Shown here: positions 25,944 to 35,050 of the stretch, piece by piece | Layout: each line of letters starts with the position of its first letter | How positions within the stretch are numbered: the stretch's first letter is position 1 | DNA from: Arthrobacter sp. OV608 | GTDB lineage: Bacteria > Actinomycetota > Actinomycetes > Actinomycetales > Micrococcaceae | Direction: 5' to 3' | Assembly (NCBI GenBank): GCA_900110595.1 | Contig: FOEZ01000007.1 | Location: 1-64,000, forward strand | DNA: 64,000 bases | The notes under the pieces: generated by a model | What the model was told of the DNA's origin: nothing | The model's input: the letters and a program-made list of their open reading frames with translations, nothing else | Database searches by the model: none | Position numbers and translations under genes: made by a program

Positions 25944-27400
25944 ACCAGGCAATACGGCATTCATGGGTAGCGGCAGTTGCCATGTTTGCACTGCTCTTCG
26001 GCGCCATCAGCTTCGTCCAGGTGGTGGGTGCGGACGATCTCAAAGCCAACCCGCTGAACCAGCGCGCCATCCTGCAGAACTACTGCAATGACCGCGGCGC
26101 CATCATTGTGGGCGGAACTCCCGTGGCGGAATCGGTGGAGAGCGGTTCGGAGACCTGCAAGTTCCAGCGCACCTACTCCCAGCCCGAGCTGTATGCAGGC
26201 ATCACCGGCTACTTCTCACAGAACTACGGCGCCACCGGCCTGGAACAGGCCCTCGGCCAGCAGCTGGCCGGCAATTCGGACCAGCTGTTCCTGGACCGGG
26301 TGGGCCAGATGTTCCTGGGAAACCAGCCCAAGGGTGCCTCGGTGGAACTCACTATCGACCCCGGGATCCAGAAGCTTGCCTATGACCTGATTCCGGACGG
26401 CCAGCGCGGCTCCATCGTGGTGACCAACCCCAAGACCGGGGCCATCCTGGCCATGGTGTCCAAGCCGTCCTACAACCCCAACCTCGTGGCAACCCAGAAC
26501 ACCGAGGAAGAGTCGGCCAACATCAACGAACTGGTCAAGGTCCCCGGCATCAACCTGAACGCCAACGTCAGCGGCCCCACCGGCGAGCAGCTTGCCCCGG
26601 GTTCGGTCTTCAAGCTGGTGGACGCCGCCGCGGCCCTTGCCTCGGGCAAGTACAACAAGGACAGCGAGCTGCCCAACCCTGCAGAAATGCCCTTCGACGG
26701 CATCCAGTACAAGCTGCCCAACTACGCCGGCGGCAACTGCTACACCCGTAACACCGCGGACTTCGCATTCGCCCTGCAGCAGTCCTGCAACACCCCGTTC
26801 GCCAGCATCGCACTGGACCTGGGGCGCAACGCCATTGCCGAGCAGGCCAAAAAGTTCGGCTTCGGCGAAGACATGGGCGACCAGCTGAAGCTGGGTTACG
26901 CCAAGGGCAACGGTTTCCCTGACGACCTGGACGCTCCGGGCCTGGCGCAATCCGCCATCGGCCAGCGTGACGTCCGCGCCACACCGCTGCAGATTGCCAT
27001 GATGACTGCCGCCATCGCCAACGACGGGGTGCAGATGCAACCCACGCTGATCAAGGCCCTGCGCTCCCCGGACCTGCGCGTCATCGACGAACCGCAGCCG
27101 CAGCAGCTGCGGACCTCCACCACTCCGGCGATCGCCAACCAGATCACCGAATGGATGACCAGTGCGGTCAGCCAGGGCATCGCCAACAGGGCTGCAGTCC
27201 CCGGAGTCCAGGTGGCCGGCAAGACCGGAACCGCGGAGTTGGGCAATGGCGTCAACAACTCCTGGTTCACCGGGTTTGCCCCCGCAAACAACCCGCAGGT
27301 GGGAGTCACGATCGTCATGGAGGGCGTGGACATCACCACCGGCGCACAGCTAACCAGTCCGAACGCGAAGAAGATTTTTGAGGCGGTGTTGAATAAGTGA
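25940..27400 (+). CDS. pbpA: Class B penicillin-binding protein PbpA
   Basis: This 486-aa protein starts at a GTG overlapping rodA. It has an N-terminal membrane anchor (residues about 10-32) and a transpeptidase domain with the active-site SxxK in [12 protein letters not shown] (about residue 221), SCN in [13 protein letters not shown], and KTGTAE near residue 430. It crosslinks peptidoglycan made by RodA during growth and septation. No PASTA domains are seen. The stop overlaps the pknA start. Confidence 0.94.
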   Translation: MNQAIRHSWVAAVAMFALLFGAISFVQVVGADDLKANPLNQRAILQNYCNDRGAIIVGGTPVAESVESGSETCKFQRTYSQPELYAGITGYFSQNYGATGLEQALGQQLAGNSDQLFLDRVGQMFLGNQPKGASVELTIDPGIQKLAYDLIPDGQRGSIVVTNPKTGAILAMVSKPSYNPNLVATQNTEEESANINELVKVPGINLNANVSGPTGEQLAPGSVFKLVDAAAALASGKYNKDSELPNPAEMPFDGIQYKLPNYAGGNCYTRNTADFAFALQQSCNTPFASIALDLGRNAIAEQAKKFGFGEDMGDQLKLGYAKGNGFPDDLDAPGLAQSAIGQRDVRATPLQIAMMTAAIANDGVQMQPTLIKALRSPDLRVIDEPQPQQLRTSTTPAIANQITEWMTSAVSQGIANRAAVPGVQVAGKTGTAELGNGVNNSWFTGFAPANNPQVGVTIVMEGVDITTGAQLTSPNAKKIFEAVLNK

Positions 27401-29127
27401 GGCCTACAACCGGAATCACCCTCGGCGGCAGATTCCAGCTGACTACGCGGATCGCGATTGGCGGCATGGGGGAAGTCTGGAAAGCCAAAGACCTTGTCCT
27501 GGGCCGCATCGTCGCCATCAAAGTCCTGAAAGAGGAGTACACGGGGGACCCCGGCTTCCTTCAGCGATTCCGCGCAGAGGCCCGCCACACTGCCCTGCTC
27601 AACCACGTGGGCATCGCCAACGTCTTCGACTACGGCGAGGAAGAGGGCTCCGCCTATCTGGTGATGGAACTCGTTCCGGGCCAGCCGCTGAGCAGCATCA
27701 TCGAGCACGAGCAGGTGCTGTCCCCCGACCGCACCCTGTCCATGATCGCCCAGACCGCCCGCGCGCTCTCCGTTGCCCATGCCCAGGGCCTGGTGCACCG
27801 CGACGTGAAGCCCGGCAACCTCCTGATCACCCCTGACGGCCGCGTGAAGGTAACCGACTTCGGCATCGCCCGCCTCGCCGACCAGGTCCCGCTCACGCAG
27901 ACCGGTCAGGTGATGGGAACGGCGCAGTACCTGGCACCTGAACAGGCCACCGGACAGACAGCCACGGGATCCTCTGACATCTACTCGCTGGGCGTCATCG
28001 GTTACGAGTGCCTTGCCGGGCACCGGCCGTTCTCCGGTGAGTCCCAGATCGCCATCGCCCTGGCCCAGGTCAACGACGCTCCGCCGCCCCTTCCCGAGTC
28101 GCTTCCCGCCCCGGTGCGCGCCCTCCTGATGTCCATGCTGGCCAAGGACCCCAAGAACCGTCCGGCCAACGCCATCAAACTTGCCGAAGCTGCCGAGGCC
28201 ATCCGGAACGGCGACATCAACGCCGCCCGCGCCGCCGTACCGGGCATGCTCCTCTTCGACGCGGACACTGGCCCCATTACTGCCCCCGTGGACACGGCGA
28301 CTGCCCCCACCGGCGTGATCGGCGCCCAGCGGGACTCGTCGCCGGCAGCCACCTCGGCGCTCCCTGTACTGGGTGCCGGCGCGGCAGGAGCCGCGGCCGG
28401 GATGGCGGCAGGCGCTGCCGGCGCGTCCGCAGCAGACGGTGAACCACAGGGGACACTCGCCCGCGCCAATGCCCTGGCCGCCGAACGGAATTGGATCCCG
28501 GAAGAGACAACGTACGACGACGAGCCCGCCGATGAGCCGCGGCGCAAGGGCCGCAGCCCCTGGACGTGGCCGTTGGTTGCCTTGATCCTGCTGCTCCTGT
28601 TTGCCCTGGTGGGGTTCCTCGTCAGCCAGTTGGGACTCTTTTCGCCCTCCGGCGATCCCTCACCCGGCGCTACCTCCACCAGCGCGCCGGCCACTTCGGC
28701 CAGCCCCACCCGGACCACGCCGTCGGCTACCCCAACACAGACCCGCAGCACACCGACGCCCACACCCACCCAGGAGCCCACCCCGGAAACGGTGAACGTC
28801 ATCCCCGAGGCCTACCTCGGCAAGGACTACCGGACTGTTCAGTCGCAGCTCTCGGCAATGAACCTGGATGTGACCGTCCAGCCGCAAGTTGATGTGAATT
28901 CTGCGCCCAACACTGTGATTGCCCTGTCCCGCTCGGGCCGGGTGGAAGTGGGATCACCGATCACAGTGACGTACGCGGTGGCGCCGTCGCCCGCGCCCAC
29001 CACAAATGCTCCCACTCCCACCTCCGCCCCCAGCACGCCGTCCGCAGCGGGACCTACGGCGCCTTCATCCCTCCCGGCTTGTGGACCAGACCAAGTGCCC
29101 GGCCTTCCTCCTACCTGCCGCCCGTAA
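27397..29127 (+). CDS. pknA: Ser/Thr protein kinase PknA with one PASTA domain
   Basis: This 576-aa protein has a GTG start overlapping pbpA. Residues about 10-270 are a Hanks-type kinase: [11 protein letters not shown] (P-loop), [18 protein letters not shown] (catalytic Asp), TDFGIAR and [11 protein letters not shown]. An Ala/Pro-rich linker leads to a transmembrane helix near 388-413, a Ser/Thr/Pro-rich spacer and a single PASTA domain (about 466-528). Mycobacterial PknA lacks PASTA domains, so this version differs. It probably phosphorylates division and cell-wall proteins. Confidence 0.92.
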   Translation: MRPTTGITLGGRFQLTTRIAIGGMGEVWKAKDLVLGRIVAIKVLKEEYTGDPGFLQRFRAEARHTALLNHVGIANVFDYGEEEGSAYLVMELVPGQPLSSIIEHEQVLSPDRTLSMIAQTARALSVAHAQGLVHRDVKPGNLLITPDGRVKVTDFGIARLADQVPLTQTGQVMGTAQYLAPEQATGQTATGSSDIYSLGVIGYECLAGHRPFSGESQIAIALAQVNDAPPPLPESLPAPVRALLMSMLAKDPKNRPANAIKLAEAAEAIRNGDINAARAAVPGMLLFDADTGPITAPVDTATAPTGVIGAQRDSSPAATSALPVLGAGAAGAAAGMAAGAAGASAADGEPQGTLARANALAAERNWIPEETTYDDEPADEPRRKGRSPWTWPLVALILLLLFALVGFLVSQLGLFSPSGDPSPGATSTSAPATSASPTRTTPSATPTQTRSTPTPTPTQEPTPETVNVIPEAYLGKDYRTVQSQLSAMNLDVTVQPQVDVNSAPNTVIALSRSGRVEVGSPITVTYAVAPSPAPTTNAPTPTSAPSTPSAAGPTAPSSLPACGPDQVPGLPPTCRP

Positions 29128-29142
29128 CTGCCAGGACAGCCA

Positions 29143-31092
29143 GTGAACGAGTCAGCGCGCACACCGTTGCACCGGGAGGACAACGTCCCGGTGGATAACC
29201 AGCGTGTCCTCAGCGGACGCTACGAACTGGGCGGCCTCATTGGCCGCGGGGGCATGGCGGACGTCTACCGGGGCCTGGATACCAGGCTTGGCCGTACCGT
29301 CGCCATCAAACTGCTCCGGGCAGATATGGCCCGGGACCCGCAGTTCCAGGCACGCTTCAAGCGCGAGGCCCAGTCAGTGGCCGCCCTGAACCACCCCTCG
29401 ATCGTGGCGATTTACGATACGGGCGAGCACATGGTCCATGACGGCTCCGATGACAACGTACGGGTGCCGTACATCGTGATGGAATACGTCGAAGGCAGGA
29501 CTATCCGGGACCTGATCCGGGCCAACGAAGTCAGCATCAGCCAGGCCATCGATTATTGCCTGGGCGTGCTCGGCGCCCTTGAATACAGCCACAAAGCCGG
29601 CATTGTGCACCGCGACATCAAGCCGGCCAACGTGATGTACTGCGACGGCACGGACTCGGTAAAAGTCATGGACTTCGGCATCGCCCGGGCCATCGCCGAC
29701 TCCTCCGCCACCATGACCCAGACCCAGGCCGTGGTGGGCACGGCGCAGTACCTCTCTCCCGAACAGGCCCGCGGCGAAACAGTGGACGCGCGCAGCGACC
29801 TCTATTCCGCGGCCTGCCTGCTCTACGAAATGCTGACCTCCCGCCCGCCGTTCGTCGGCGACAGCCCCGTGTCGGTGGCCTACCAGCACGTGCGCGAGAT
29901 TCCCGCGCCGGCGAGCAGCCTGAACCCTGACATTTCCCCGGCACTGGACACCGTGCTGGCAAAAGCGCTGCAGAAAAACCGCGATGACAGGTTCCAGGAC
30001 GCCGCCGCCTTCCAGCGTGCCCTGCGGGCTGCGCGGGCGGGGGTTCCGGTCCCGGCAATTGCTGCTTCGGAGGCACCCACCGATCCCAATGACCACGTCC
30101 CCGCCCCAACCACAGCGCCCGTCACCGAAGCGTTTGCGGCAGCCGGGGCAGGCTTCCTCGATGACCCCCCAACCGGGCGCTTGGCTGCTCTCGGCACTAC
30201 AGCCGACGACGACAGCGGCGCCACTGCCGCCGCTTACGAACCTTCAGCACGCGATGACCTTCCCCTCGGCTTCCCTCCCGAGCGTGAACGGACCGCACGG
30301 CAGAAGTCCCGCCGTCGTGCCTGGATAACCACCCTGGTGATCTTCACCCTCCTGGTCCTCACCGGCGGTGGGCTGTGGGTGTACAACACCGTGAACCGTC
30401 CGGCGCCGCCGCCGCCCAAGGTACAGATCCCGGCGGTGGCAACACTGACCGAATCGGCGGCACTGCAGGAGCTCTACGGCGCGGACCTCAAACCAAAAAT
30501 CGTACGCCTTCAGCATGACACCGTGCCCAAGGGGACAGCCATCGGAACGGATCCAGCCTCCGGCACGTCCATGGACCCTGGCTCCGATGTGGTGCTGAAC
30601 ATTTCCGAGGGGCCCAGCGCCGTGAAGATTCCGGACAGCCTGCCGGGCAAGACGGAGGCCGCGGCCAGGGATATCCTGCGGCAAAACGGACTGGTGGGTG
30701 CGCCGTCCACCACCACTGCCAACAGCGCCACCGTCCCGGCCGGAATTGTGATTACCACCAGCCCTGCCCCCGGGCAGATGGTAGGAGTGGGCACCACGGT
30801 TGAGCTGGTGGTGTCCACGGGCAAGGTGGCAATCCCGGAACTGCGCGGCCGGACCCGCGAGGAGGCTGAAGCGGCACTGAAAGAACTCAGCCTCGTACCA
30901 GCGGTCACGGAGGCGGAGAACGCCCAGGTGGAAGCCGGCAGGGTGACGGACCAAAGCGATCCCGTTAACTCCGTGGTGGAGCAGGGAAAGACCGTCAGCA
31001 TCGTGGTGGCCAAAGCCCCGCCGCCGCCACCACCGTCCCCCACACCTACGCCGAAGCCCACACCGACGCCCACCTCCACCAAGAAGGGCTAG
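29143..31092 (+). CDS. pknB: Ser/Thr protein kinase PknB with three PASTA domains
   Basis: The kinase domain (about 26-285 of 649 aa) has GRGGMADVYRG, VAIK (Lys56), HRDIKPAN (Asp158), DFGIAR (Asp177) and an activation loop with threonines in TMTQTQAVVGTAQY. A transmembrane helix lies near 391-412. Outside are three PASTA repeats (about 418-625) that would sense muropeptides or lipid II, then a Pro/Thr-rich tail. A second GTG at 29191 with GGGAGGA upstream is an alternative start that keeps the whole kinase domain. The M. tuberculosis enzyme has four PASTA repeats. Confidence 0.94.
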   Translation: MNESARTPLHREDNVPVDNQRVLSGRYELGGLIGRGGMADVYRGLDTRLGRTVAIKLLRADMARDPQFQARFKREAQSVAALNHPSIVAIYDTGEHMVHDGSDDNVRVPYIVMEYVEGRTIRDLIRANEVSISQAIDYCLGVLGALEYSHKAGIVHRDIKPANVMYCDGTDSVKVMDFGIARAIADSSATMTQTQAVVGTAQYLSPEQARGETVDARSDLYSAACLLYEMLTSRPPFVGDSPVSVAYQHVREIPAPASSLNPDISPALDTVLAKALQKNRDDRFQDAAAFQRALRAARAGVPVPAIAASEAPTDPNDHVPAPTTAPVTEAFAAAGAGFLDDPPTGRLAALGTTADDDSGATAAAYEPSARDDLPLGFPPERERTARQKSRRRAWITTLVIFTLLVLTGGGLWVYNTVNRPAPPPPKVQIPAVATLTESAALQELYGADLKPKIVRLQHDTVPKGTAIGTDPASGTSMDPGSDVVLNISEGPSAVKIPDSLPGKTEAAARDILRQNGLVGAPSTTTANSATVPAGIVITTSPAPGQMVGVGTTVELVVSTGKVAIPELRGRTREEAEAALKELSLVPAVTEAENAQVEAGRVTDQSDPVNSVVEQGKTVSIVVAKAPPPPPPSPTPTPKPTPTPTSTKKG

Positions 31093-31124
31093 CGGCAGCC
31101 GGCGCCGGCGAGTGTGGCCGGTGG

Positions 31125-31766
31125 CTAGTGCTGGATTAGTGGGCTCAGCTTCGCGGCTCGAGCCGCCGCACCCTTCATGCCCAGGGATTCGAGCCAGTTC
31201 CCCAGCATCTGGTAGCCGCCTTCGGTGAGCACGGACTCGGGGTGGAACTGCACCCCGCACAGCGGCGCGGTCCGGTGCTGAAGCCCCATCACCACCCCCG
31301 ACGCAGTTTCCGCGGTGACTTCCAGGACGTCCGGGAGCGTTTCGCGGACTGCGGCCAGCGAGTGGTACCGGGTGGCCGTGACGGGGGAGGGGAGCCCGGA
31401 AAAAACGCTGGTCCCGATATGTTCCACCAGCGACGTCTTGCCGTGCATCAGTTCAGGCGCGTGCGTCACCTTCCCGCCGAACGCCTCGGCCAGCGCCTGG
31501 TGTCCCAGGCATACGCCGAACATGGGCACGCTGTTCTCGCCGCACCATTTGATCAGCTCGATGCACACACCCGCCTCGGCAGGGTTGCCGGGGCCCGGTG
31601 AGATGAGGATGCCATCCCGCGTGCCGGCCAGCTCGATGGCCTCGGCGAGGGTGACGTCGTCATTGCGGACCACAGTGGTCTCGGCGCCGAGTTCCTGGAG
31701 GTAGCCCACCAGGGTGTAGACGAAGCTGTCGTAGTTATCCACTACGAGGATCTTGGTTGTGGTCAT
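31125..31766 (-). CDS. pabA: Glutamine amidotransferase, anthranilate/aminodeoxychorismate synthase component II
   Basis: From the ATG at 31766 this is a 213-aa class I glutamine amidotransferase starting MTTTKILVVDNYDSFVYTL. It has the nucleophile Cys in GVCLGHQALAE and the catalytic His-Glu in FHPESVLTEGG. TrpG and PabA cannot be separated by sequence here. Position beside pknB matches the actinobacterial pknB-pabA neighbourhood. It releases ammonia from glutamine for the chorismate-binding partner, which is not in the window. The start overlaps the preceding micro-ORF by 4 bp. Confidence 0.9.
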   Translation of the reverse strand: MTTTKILVVDNYDSFVYTLVGYLQELGAETTVVRNDDVTLAEAIELAGTRDGILISPGPGNPAEAGVCIELIKWCGENSVPMFGVCLGHQALAEAFGGKVTHAPELMHGKTSLVEHIGTSVFSGLPSPVTATRYHSLAAVRETLPDVLEVTAETASGVVMGLQHRTAPLCGVQFHPESVLTEGGYQMLGNWLESLGMKGAAARAAKLSPLIQH

Positions 31767-31933
31767 GGCTGGCTTGCGGAACCAATCGTTGAGTCGGTGA
31801 ATTGGGTGTACTCGGACATCCATGGGAAAAGGAACTGAACCATCAATACCAGCGCGGCGGCGACCAGCACCAGCGAGATGGCGATCCGCAGCCAGAGGGG
31901 CCCGGGAAGATGGCGGAAGATCCAGGCGTACAT
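31763..31933 (-). CDS. 56-aa single-pass membrane protein between sortase and pabA
   Basis: An ATG at 31933 opens a 56-codon frame, MYAWIFRHLPGPLWLRI, then a hydrophobic helix (about residues 15-38) and a polar tail ending TIGSASQP. It starts 2 bp after the sortase stop, and its TGA overlaps the pabA ATG (ATGA), so all three genes look translationally coupled. That arrangement and codon-biased GC third positions argue that it is real. Function is unknown. It may stabilise the sortase or simply be a conserved small membrane protein. Confidence 0.75.
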   Translation of the reverse strand: MYAWIFRHLPGPLWLRIAISLVLVAAALVLMVQFLFPWMSEYTQFTDSTIGSASQP

Positions 31934-31935
31934 GC

Positions 31936-32721
31936 TCAGCCCCTTCCCGTCGCTGCGGCTACCTGGGCTGCTATTTCCGCCGGGGCACCGGCGGCGGCAG
32001 GGCGCCAGCTGTCCAGCAGCGCATAGGCGATGATGCGCTCTTCAGCACCAAAGCGGGGGTTGCAGCTGGTCATGGTGAGGAAACTTTCGGTGGGGGCGAC
32101 GCCCGGCTGGGTGGGTACCGGCTCCAGGACGTCGGTGCGGGAGGGCATAACGATCTGGTTGTTGCGGAAGACGTAGATGTAGAAGCCGTCCTTTGTCTGC
32201 ACGTAGATCTTGTCCCCGGGCACCAGCGTGTGGATGTTGTCCAGCACTGCGCCGTGCGTCTGCCGGTGGCCGGCAACGGCGAAGTTCCCCACCGCACCCG
32301 GCATGGCGGTGTTGCTGTAATGCCCCAGCCCCAGCGTGTCCAGCACATCCTGGCTGGTTCCCTGCACGATGGGCCGGGTGTAGTTGGGACCAAACCGGGG
32401 AATGTACATAATGCCGATGGTGCCGGCATGGCCGGGCGGGCTCCCCACGGCAGGAGGGCCGAAATCTTCAGTGGCCGGCGCGGCGGGGGCTTCCGGAGCG
32501 GCAGGTTCGGGGGTGCCCAGATCCTGGGCGAACTCCTTGATCGCTGCGCTCTGCTTGGCATCCGATTCAACGTTGGTCCACCACAGCTGCCAGGCGACAA
32601 ACAACAGCAGGACCACCCCGGCGGTGATGAGCAGCTCACCCAGTACCTGGATGGTTCCGCGCAGAAATACGACGCCGGCACGCGGCGCAGCGGCGGGCCT
32701 TGCCTTCTCCTGCAGTACCAC
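31936..32721 (-). CDS. Class E sortase
   Basis: From a GTG at 32721 with GAGGAG upstream, the protein is 261 aa. It has an N-terminal membrane helix (about residues 20-42), a Pro/Ala-rich spacer, then the sortase fold with IPRFGPNYTRPI, VAGHRQTHG (catalytic His near 149) and LTMTSCNPRFGAEERII (catalytic Cys near 222, Arg following). Class E enzymes recognise LAXTG-type signals, but no substrate gene is nearby. It is divergent from crgA and heads a three-gene set with the micro-ORF and pabA. Confidence 0.9.
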   Translation of the reverse strand: MVLQEKARPAAAPRAGVVFLRGTIQVLGELLITAGVVLLLFVAWQLWWTNVESDAKQSAAIKEFAQDLGTPEPAAPEAPAAPATEDFGPPAVGSPPGHAGTIGIMYIPRFGPNYTRPIVQGTSQDVLDTLGLGHYSNTAMPGAVGNFAVAGHRQTHGAVLDNIHTLVPGDKIYVQTKDGFYIYVFRNNQIVMPSRTDVLEPVPTQPGVAPTESFLTMTSCNPRFGAEERIIAYALLDSWRPAAAGAPAEIAAQVAAATGRG

Positions 32722-32895
32722 GCATTCTCCTCGGGGCGGTTGCGGCGGGCACTGGTGCCCCATGAACTACGACTAGAATTGGCTGCTAGTAAGAATCCAG
32801 ATTTGACCAAGATCGCGCAGACCGCTGGCAACTTCCTTCTTGCAGGATATCAAGCCCGGAACGCCGAGCTTGCCTCAGCCCGCCAAGGAGAGCCA

Positions 32896-33147
32896 GTGCC
32901 CGAGTCAAAGCCTCGCAAGAAGACCGCCAGCACCACCGCGCAGGCGTCGTCCCAGACCTACAAGCCCAACCCTGTCTGGTTCAAGCCGGTCATGTTCGGC
33001 CTGATGATCATTGGCCTCCTCTGGATCATCACTTTCTACATCAGCGAAGGCCGGCTTCCAGTCCAGGCGTGGGCATCATGGAACATCGTGGCCGGCTTCG
33101 GCATCGCGATCGTCGGGTTCCTGATGACCACGCGGTGGCGTTCATAG
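32896..33147 (+). CDS. crgA: Cell division protein CrgA
   Basis: From a GTG at 32896 (AAGGAG upstream) the protein is 83 aa: a basic, Ser/Thr-rich N-terminus, then two transmembrane helices (about 32-52 and 62-80) with NPVWFKPVMFGLMIIGLLWII and a final RWRS. This is the CrgA/UPF0233 family, which helps place FtsZ-ring partners and PBPs in actinobacteria. Its location by pknB-pabA is the conserved one. A longer frame starting upstream lies over the sortase gene and is not real. Confidence 0.93.
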   Translation: MPESKPRKKTASTTAQASSQTYKPNPVWFKPVMFGLMIIGLLWIITFYISEGRLPVQAWASWNIVAGFGIAIVGFLMTTRWRS

Positions 33148-33150
33148 CCG

Positions 33151-33771
33151 GTGGCATTCATGGCGCCTGACAGCGGCGGGGTGCTGGGCGAGGACGGGCT
33201 CGCCCGTCCCCTGTGGGCTTCCACGGACCCCCTCCTGCGCGAGTACTACGACACCGAGTGGGGCCTGCCGGTCACCGATGAACACGGACTCTACGAGCGG
33301 ATCTGCCTTGAGGGCTTCCAGGCCGGGCTCTCCTGGGCAACCATCCTCCGCAAGCGCCCCGCATTCCGCGAGGCCTTCGCCGCCTTCAACCCCGACGCCG
33401 TGGCTTTGTTTACCGAGGCCGACGTGGAGCGCCTGATGCAGGACCCGGGCATTGTGCGGAACCGGCTGAAGATCCGGTCTGCCATCAGCAACGCCAAGGC
33501 CACCCTCGCCCTGCGGCAGGACGGTGGCCTGGTGGACTTCGTGTGGCAGTTCAAGCCCGCGCAGACGCCCAGCCCGGCCTTCCACGGTGACATTCCAACG
33601 CAGTCCCCGGAGTCGGTGGCGCTGTCCAAGGCGCTGCGGAAAAGGGGATTCTCCTTCGTGGGACCCACCACCATGTTCGCCCTGATGGAAGCCATTGGCA
33701 TGGTGGACACCCACCTGCTGGACAGCCACCGCCGTGGATCCTCGGGAATCTGGGCCGCTCCAGGCGTCTAG
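33151..33771 (+). CDS. tag: DNA-3-methyladenine glycosylase I, zinc ligands largely missing
   Basis: This 206-aa protein has a GTG start, or ATG at 33160. The core fits Tag: YYDTEWGLPVTDEHGLYERICLEGFQAGLSWATIL, in which the catalytic Glu is in ICLEG, then IVRNRLKI and KRGFSFVGPTTMFALMEAIGMVD. It removes 3-methyladenine from alkylated DNA. The E. coli enzyme binds zinc through Cys4, His17, His175 and Cys179. Here the N-terminal Cys is absent, His17 reads Tyr and the last Cys reads Ser. It follows crgA by 3 bp. Confidence 0.88.
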   Translation: MAFMAPDSGGVLGEDGLARPLWASTDPLLREYYDTEWGLPVTDEHGLYERICLEGFQAGLSWATILRKRPAFREAFAAFNPDAVALFTEADVERLMQDPGIVRNRLKIRSAISNAKATLALRQDGGLVDFVWQFKPAQTPSPAFHGDIPTQSPESVALSKALRKRGFSFVGPTTMFALMEAIGMVDTHLLDSHRRGSSGIWAAPGV

Positions 33772-33778
33772 CCTTCTA

Positions 33779-33991
33779 AGTTTTCCCCAACTGTTGGGAA
33801 AGTTATCCACACTGTTGAAAACTTTCCACTGCCACCGCACCGAAGCCGTACTGGGGAGCCAGGACGCACCGAAAGCGTCAAACCGGCCATCCGCATGCAG
33901 TTATTAACAGTGTGGAAGACCTGTGGATAAACCGGGGCAGTGCACGCATAATCGAGCTTCGCCCCGGCTTTAGCACCGGGGAACGTGCTCT
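33779..33991. promoter_or_regulatory. DnaA-box satellite 1 (two perfect boxes) with oriC-like repeat
   Basis: This gap between tag and the AhpD-like gene carries TTATCCACA at 33803-33811 and TGTGGATAA at 33922-33930. The motif CAGTTATTAACA(G)TGTGG lies at 33898-33915. An imperfect palindrome TTTCCCCAACTGTTGGGAAA lies near 33782 and could be the tag terminator. Consensus DnaA boxes are rare by chance in high-GC DNA. Confidence 0.6.
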
Positions 33992-34459
33992 CTACCGGTC
34001 CCGGACGACCGGATGGTGGCTGGTGATTGAGACCCGGTTGAAAGCATTCATGGCAATGGCCAGCCAGCTCACCGCGGAAAATTCCTCCTCCGAAAGGTGC
34101 TCCCGGGCGTAGGCTTCCTCGTGCCCCTGCACACTATGGCCCGGCAGCTCCGTAATGCTCTCTGCCAATGCGAGTGCCGCCCGCTCTTTCTCCGTAAAGA
34201 GAGCCGTCTCGCGCCATGCCGGCAGCACAGCCAGGCGCTGCGCGGTTTCCCCGGCCTCCATGGCTTCCCTGACGTGCAGGTCCAGGCAGTAGGCACAGCC
34301 GTTGAGCTGTGAGACCCGCACCCGAAGGAGCTCCACGGTGGTTTCGTCCAGCCCGGCCGCCTCCGCGGCCTCCCGCACCTTGAGTCCGAGCCCGTTGAGG
34401 GCACGCCACAGGGTTGGATGCTGCTTGTCGATATAGATGTGCTGGGTGGTGGCGCTCAA
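33992..34459 (-). CDS. Carboxymuconolactone decarboxylase / AhpD-like protein
   Basis: From a TTG at 34459 with AGGAG upstream, the protein is 155 aa. It has the AhpD-type redox motif NGCAYCLDLHVREA (CxxC plus a downstream His), then GETAQRLAVLPAWRE, AALALAESIT and a C-terminal VSWLAIAMNAFNRV. Such proteins act as peroxidase or disulfide reductants. A longer in-frame extension to 34558 has no ribosome-binding site. The flanks are two DnaA-box-rich gaps, so it stands alone with no operon partner. Confidence 0.85.
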   Translation of the reverse strand: MSATTQHIYIDKQHPTLWRALNGLGLKVREAAEAAGLDETTVELLRVRVSQLNGCAYCLDLHVREAMEAGETAQRLAVLPAWRETALFTEKERAALALAESITELPGHSVQGHEEAYAREHLSEEEFSAVSWLAIAMNAFNRVSITSHHPVVRDR

Positions 34460-34559
34460 TGGTTTCTCCTGGACGAACACAACGGTGGGGAAAACTGGCA
34501 GGTGGACAGCCCAGCGAAAAGGAGCGGGCGTGAGTCCGTTGCCCCCAGCTTTACACATC

Positions 34560-34979
34560 TGGCTTGTTGATCTTTTCCACTTACCAACACCGCGATACCC
34601 ACAAGTTATCCACAGCTGTGGAAATGCATGGGGAAATTTCGACGCCGCGGGCCGTTTGGCACTGCTGCGCGGGTGTTTTTCCAGAAGGAACTACATGACT
34701 GTCAGTTATTAACACTGTGCACAAGCCTGTTGAAAGGGCCCTGACAAAGGGCCCATGGCGGCGCAAGGCCGAGGATTTCACGGCCTTTTTCCACAGAACG
34801 CCACCTGGGGGCCGATTTGTCCACTTAAGCACAGCCCTATCCCCAAGAGTTATCCACAGATGTGGATGAAAGAAGCGGATATCCGGGAAAACTCCCGCCT
34901 GCTGGCGGGAAAGGTGCTTTTCCCATCAGAACTACAGGCGTGTAAGTTACCAACACTGTGGATAAAAGCTGTGGATAAA
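34560..34979. promoter_or_regulatory. DnaA-box satellite 2 (four perfect boxes) with diverged repeats
   Basis: This gap of over 400 bp has no gene but four perfect boxes: TTATCCACA at 34606-34614 and 34850-34858, and TGTGGATAA at 34957-34965 and 34970-34978. CAGTTATTAACACT at 34703-34716 is identical, as reverse complement, to 50201-50214 in the dnaN-dnaA gap. Two blocks of about 44 bp (near 34676-34719 and 34916-34960) resemble each other, each having AACTAC and ending AACACTGTG. It looks like a partial or decayed origin-like element, or a DnaA-titrating site. Confidence 0.65.
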
Positions 34980-34980
34980 G

Positions 34981-35014
34981 AAGGCCCCGGCATCCGTGTG
35001 GATGTCGGGGCCTT
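34981..35014 (-). terminator. Terminator of the rhomboid/cyclophilin genes
   Basis: AAGGCCCCGGCATCC and GGATGTCGGGGCCTT form a 15-bp stem with one mismatch around a GTGT loop, 36 bp beyond the rhomboid stop. The minus-strand 3' side continues CTTTAT. Confidence 0.7.
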
Positions 35015-35050
35015 ATCTTGAGGGAGTGGAAGGTGCGGTGGCTGCGGGAC

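Noticed and set aside
33782..33801. TTTCCCCAACTGTTGGGAAA as an operator
   Set aside because: It lies 10 bp after the tag stop, so a weak terminator is the simpler reading, and no regulator is linked.
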